64,000 nucleotides of DNA from Bacteroidales bacterium UBA5226 (GTDB taxonomy: Bacteria; Bacteroidota; Bacteroidia; Bacteroidales; UBA932), in contig DHUU01000020.1 in the NCBI GenBank assembly GCA_002409325.1, positions 200,895 to 264,894 of the forward strand. The letters run 5' to 3'. The position numbers were made by a program, and so were the translations under genes. The stretch's first letter is position 1, and each line of letters begins with the position of its first letter. Below the pieces are notes generated by a model. That model saw nothing but the letters and a program-made list of their open reading frames with translations, was not told the DNA's origin and searched no databases. Of the stretch, positions 61,162 through 64,000 are shown in pieces.

Positions 61162-62664
61162 TTAATCAATACGCCGGAACCGCACCTCTTCGCGCTTCAT
61201 CCGGTTTGCACGGCGTTCCAGCTTGCGCAGTTCCAGCTTCACCGGAGCTGTGACCAACTCGGGACAATTGAAGGAACGGGTAAGGGTTCCGTAAAAGTGC
61301 TCCGGGTCTTTCTGGGGCAAGAGGAACGGTTTGCCCGTATTGCCCTGTTCATCGATATATCCGATGTAAGGCAGCACAAGCAGTCCGTCCTGCCGCCGGC
61401 TGGAAAAAACCACCCACCGCGAATTGCTGCTCCAGCTGTGGTAGCTTTCCACATCGGGGCTGTTCCAGGCGTCTGTCAAACGCCATGTTCCTTCTTCCAG
61501 GCCCAGCAGGGCCAGTTCCGAGGCCCGGTGATTCACCGGGAATGTACCAAAATCGAGCAGGGAAAAAAGGATGTACCTGCCATCGGGTGAGGGGACGGGC
61601 TGTGAAATGCTCTTCCCCAAGGAAACAGCGTCAATGACGGTATGGATTTCTTTCCCGGTCTCGCCGGTGAGGGGATCAAAATCCACCTGGCACAGATCGT
61701 ACCTCAGGTCCCGGTATTCTGTGGGCAGGTCCTGTTCCCTGGCAAGACAGAAATACAGGGAACGCCCGTCGGCAGAGAATTTGGGAAAAGTTTCAAAATC
61801 CCCGGTGGTCAGCAGGTCTGATGCCAGTATGCAATTTTCCTGCGTATCGTAGATTACAATGTCCGATACCAGGTCATACACTTCCACCCGGTCTTCTGCA
61901 GTCACGTGAAAGGATTGGTAGGTTTTGTTGAGCGAATAGGCAATGAACCGGCCCTGCGGATGCCATGAAGGATAGGAAAAGGCCGAGGAGGTAGAGTCGG
62001 TGCGGCTGTCCAGGTATCGGAAGGTCCCTTCTTTTTGCAGCACCGTGGCGCCCTTTTCTCCCCTTACGTGCAGGGAGAAATAATCGGGATCCCCGTGCTT
62101 AAACGAATGGCAATTCACGCAGGTCTGCGGGATGAGCGTATTTTCATAAATGGCCCGGGTCCGGAACGAGGACAGTTCCCGCTGGTAGATGCCAATTTTA
62201 CTGTAGACCTCATAACCGGGGGCAATATGACGGTAAACAAGTCCGTAATCTATGGGCTGATCGCTTACATAAACGGTAAAAGGAAGGTATTTGTACCATT
62301 GCTTTCCATCCCAGCCCCTGAGCGTGACCAAAAGACTATCTCCTGGATTCTTTTCCAGCAAACGGGCCCAACGGCGCATGGGAAAACGGACCTGCCGCTT
62401 TCCGGACCCTTTAAGAAACGTTCCATCGGTCCCCTCCACCAGTGCTTCCAGACGGCTGAATGTGTTTCCCTCAGGGCTTTGGAATGCACTCTTTTCCATT
62501 GTTAAGTTCAGAGGAGCAATATTTACCGGTACGGTCACTCCCTTGTAATCGGGCCATATCGCCGGAAGAGAATCCTCAACGACTTCTTCCCCCCTGAAAT
62601 TGCTGCAGGAAAAAACTGTTATGAGCGCCACGAAAGCCAGGCTATGTTTTAGTAAAGAATACAT
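61162..62664 (-). CDS. TolB/PD40-like lipoprotein with a single CxxCH motif
   Basis: A 500-residue lipoprotein (lipobox VFSC) with a C-terminal set of PD40/TolB-type beta-propeller blades (FSYPSWHPQGRFIAYSL, FPKFSADGRSLYFCLA, QPVPSPDGRYILFSL, YHSWSSNSRWVVFSSRR). Between the N-terminal beta domain and the propeller is one CVNCH motif (around 184-188), the covalent haem-c attachment sequence. ATG 62664 is used; the longer frame would need a TTG. It overlaps the upstream membrane-protein gene by 23 bp, so the two are coupled. Function unknown. Confidence 0.72.
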   Translation of the reverse strand: MYSLLKHSLAFVALITVFSCSNFRGEEVVEDSLPAIWPDYKGVTVPVNIAPLNLTMEKSAFQSPEGNTFSRLEALVEGTDGTFLKGSGKRQVRFPMRRWARLLEKNPGDSLLVTLRGWDGKQWYKYLPFTVYVSDQPIDYGLVYRHIAPGYEVYSKIGIYQRELSSFRTRAIYENTLIPQTCVNCHSFKHGDPDYFSLHVRGEKGATVLQKEGTFRYLDSRTDSTSSAFSYPSWHPQGRFIAYSLNKTYQSFHVTAEDRVEVYDLVSDIVIYDTQENCILASDLLTTGDFETFPKFSADGRSLYFCLAREQDLPTEYRDLRYDLCQVDFDPLTGETGKEIHTVIDAVSLGKSISQPVPSPDGRYILFSLLDFGTFPVNHRASELALLGLEEGTWRLTDAWNSPDVESYHSWSSNSRWVVFSSRRQDGLLVLPYIGYIDEQGNTGKPFLLPQKDPEHFYGTLTRSFNCPELVTAPVKLELRKLERRANRMKREEVRFRRID

Positions 62665-64000
62665 AATACCAATACGTTTTTCCAAAATCTTTTTTCAATG
62701 CCCGCTCCGGCCGTCCCCTGGCAAAGCGCTGGTACATGGCTGTAAAATCATCCAGCCTCTTGCGTACATCCCCGGATATGTTCCAGGGAATGCCTTCCAG
62801 TGAGCTGTTGTTTTGCACCCAGTACAAAGCCAGGGCTTCCTGGTAGGGAACAGGAAGGGTTTTGTCACTTTCGGGGGGATATTCCAGGGTAATGTAATCG
62901 GCAAAGCGTTCCAGGTCTTTGGCCAACAAGGTATATGCCAGCATGTAGGCGTAAGCCATCTTGTTCTCCCGGTTGTCCCTGTAGAGAACATCCAGCATGG
63001 CATTGAGCCCCTGGGGGCTGAACAGCATTTCGTCCCGGTAACGTATCCTGCGTATCTTGCCATAGACGGGATGTTCTTCTATACGCGCGTCATCACCAAG
63101 GTATTGCATGGCCTCCCGTGCCCATTTCCGGTAAAAGATGGTTTTAGACAGCTGCTCAAGGTAACTGCGGGCCACCCGGTAATGACCGTTAATTATGTTT
63201 GTCTGGGCAAGGCGCTTGTAACACCGGGCACTTTTCTGGAAATCGGGAATCGCTTCCATGGCATCGTAGGCGTTCCGCTGGGCAGAATTGACCATGCCCA
63301 GATGTAAATACACCTCGGACATCATCAAAGGGGTCACGAAATCCCTGCGGAAAGGCAGCATAAGCCCTTCGACTCCCTGTTGCGGGTAGTGGAACATTTC
63401 GGTTTCCAGGCGGCCGGTCTTCCACAAGGCCAGGTTTACGGCCACCATTTCAATGGAAGAGCCCGGAGGATCTTTTTGGGCCCGCTGCAGCACCTCATCC
63501 CACTGCTCTTCATACACCAGGATGTCGTATCCAAAAAGCCGTTCCTTATCCAACCCGGCAAAACGGAACAGGGCCACAACGGTGCCTGCGGTGATCAGCA
63601 CCCACAAAACCGCGGAAATGATCCGGTTTCCGCGACTGGACTTCGGAGCGGGGATCAGGCGACACAACAAGGGGACGGCGGCTGCCAATCCCCAGACTGC
63701 GTACTGAATGGGATATGAAAAGTAGTAATATCTGTAAAAGTGGATCCCTCCCAGCAGCTTTTCATAAGGATACTGCCATAAAACACGTGCGATCACAGGG
63801 TACAGGAACACGAGCGCCACTGCCGGAAGCCCCCGGAGGGCATACGATTTCCAACCGCCTCTGCACCCAATGCGGAATGCCTCCAGGTACAGGAAACAGG
63901 CCGTAAAAATGAGCACCGTTCCGCCGGCCAGGAAAAACAAAACCGGTTGCAGGAAATAAAATACAGTAATTCTTGATTTCCGATCGCCTGCTCTCTGGTA
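62642..64000 (-). CDS. Large membrane protein with helical C-terminal domain (5' truncated)
   Basis: The frame is open to the window edge, so the N-terminus is missing. The visible 452 residues have at least five membrane helices (LAGGTVLIFTACFLYLEAF, GLPAVALVFLYPVIARVLW, AVWGLAAAVPLLCRL, IISAVLWVLITAGTVVALFRFAGL) and then a ~270-residue soluble, TPR-like helical domain (YEEQWDEVLQRAQKD, LHLGMVNSAQRNAYDAMEAIP, YRVARSYLEQLSKT). This fits the DUF6057 group of Bacteroidales, though the call is from memory of that family. It is coupled to the CxxCH lipoprotein by overlap. Confidence 0.65.
   Translation of the reverse strand, partial: YQRAGDRKSRITVFYFLQPVLFFLAGGTVLIFTACFLYLEAFRIGCRGGWKSYALRGLPAVALVFLYPVIARVLWQYPYEKLLGGIHFYRYYYFSYPIQYAVWGLAAAVPLLCRLIPAPKSSRGNRIISAVLWVLITAGTVVALFRFAGLDKERLFGYDILVYEEQWDEVLQRAQKDPPGSSIEMVAVNLALWKTGRLETEMFHYPQQGVEGLMLPFRRDFVTPLMMSEVYLHLGMVNSAQRNAYDAMEAIPDFQKSARCYKRLAQTNIINGHYRVARSYLEQLSKTIFYRKWAREAMQYLGDDARIEEHPVYGKIRRIRYRDEMLFSPQGLNAMLDVLYRDNRENKMAYAYMLAYTLLAKDLERFADYITLEYPPESDKTLPVPYQEALALYWVQNNSSLEGIPWNISGDVRKRLDDFTAMYQRFARGRPERALKKDFGKTYWYYVFFTKT

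Noticed and set aside
1..64000. CRISPR arrays, insertion sequences, prophage structural genes, rRNA and riboswitches
   Set aside because: I found no regularly spaced repeats, transposase or integrase motifs, phage head/tail genes, rRNA sequence or recognisable cobalamin, TPP or SAM riboswitch core.

Overview
The window looks like a chromosomal segment of a Bacteroidota bacterium, most likely order Bacteroidales. The evidence is a SusC/SusD pair, BACON-domain and GH92/GH53/GH18/GH2 proteins, lipoproteins with short Cys lipoboxes, few Shine-Dalgarno sequences, and repeated matches to the Bacteroidota promoter (TTTG, 19-21 nt, TAnnTTTG). Gene density is high and many neighbours overlap by 4 bp. 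I saw no CRISPR array, transposase, integrase or rRNA. The genus is not determined.

Layout. 1-2.6 kb: 3' part of a MATE exporter and an SBF-type transporter, separated by a repeat-rich gap. 2.6-4.6 kb: a small repeat lipoprotein facing a three-gene cassette (HPrK-like kinase, S24/S26 peptidase, PqqD-like protein) that resembles peptide-modification loci. 4.75-9.4 kb: an orphan susCD pair behind a leader with a terminator-like hairpin. 9.4-9.9 kb: long hairpins, a 119-bp inverted-repeat element and tRNA-Leu(UAG). 10-16 kb: lipoproteins, a tight CsgG / lipoprotein / DUF4810 / GNA1162 operon and a large BACON-GLUG surface lipoprotein. 16.5-21 kb: a phage-type macro-like protein, ZupT, a RIC-LuxR fusion regulator and a tandem GH53 galactanase. 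21-28 kb: ABC-F ATPase, HdeD-like protein, glycerate kinase, a FecCD-type ABC importer with a nitroreductase, and an aminotransferase.

28.4-43.1 kb is mainly housekeeping: queD, polA, a glycosyltransferase, an ECF sigma factor, rsmG, rpmH (only 50 codons), a PASTA protein, an RluD-type synthase, ruvC, serS, a Na/Pi cotransporter, a ThuA-GH18 fusion, a Rid-type protein and rpmA/rplU. 43.3-49.8 kb is a four-gene overlapping set: ATPase, zinc-less sirtuin, Dld-II-like D-lactate dehydrogenase, and phosphoesterase with a PQQ-type propeller. 49.8-54.8 kb holds purL, an orphan rhaD and a small P-loop ATPase. 54.9-64 kb holds a divergent GH92-like protein, a DUF362 ferredoxin protein, a GH2 enzyme, a Gfo/Idh/MocA oxidoreductase, tRNA-Val(GAC), a CxxCH-containing TolB-like lipoprotein and a truncated membrane protein.

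The most promising leads for something undescribed are the kinase/peptidase/PqqD cassette with the repeat lipoprotein, the CsgG-GNA1162 envelope operon with its BACON-GLUG neighbour, the ATPase-sirtuin overlap, and a composite intergenic repeat family (25-bp-arm hairpins with a conserved loop beside ~118-bp inverted-repeat elements).
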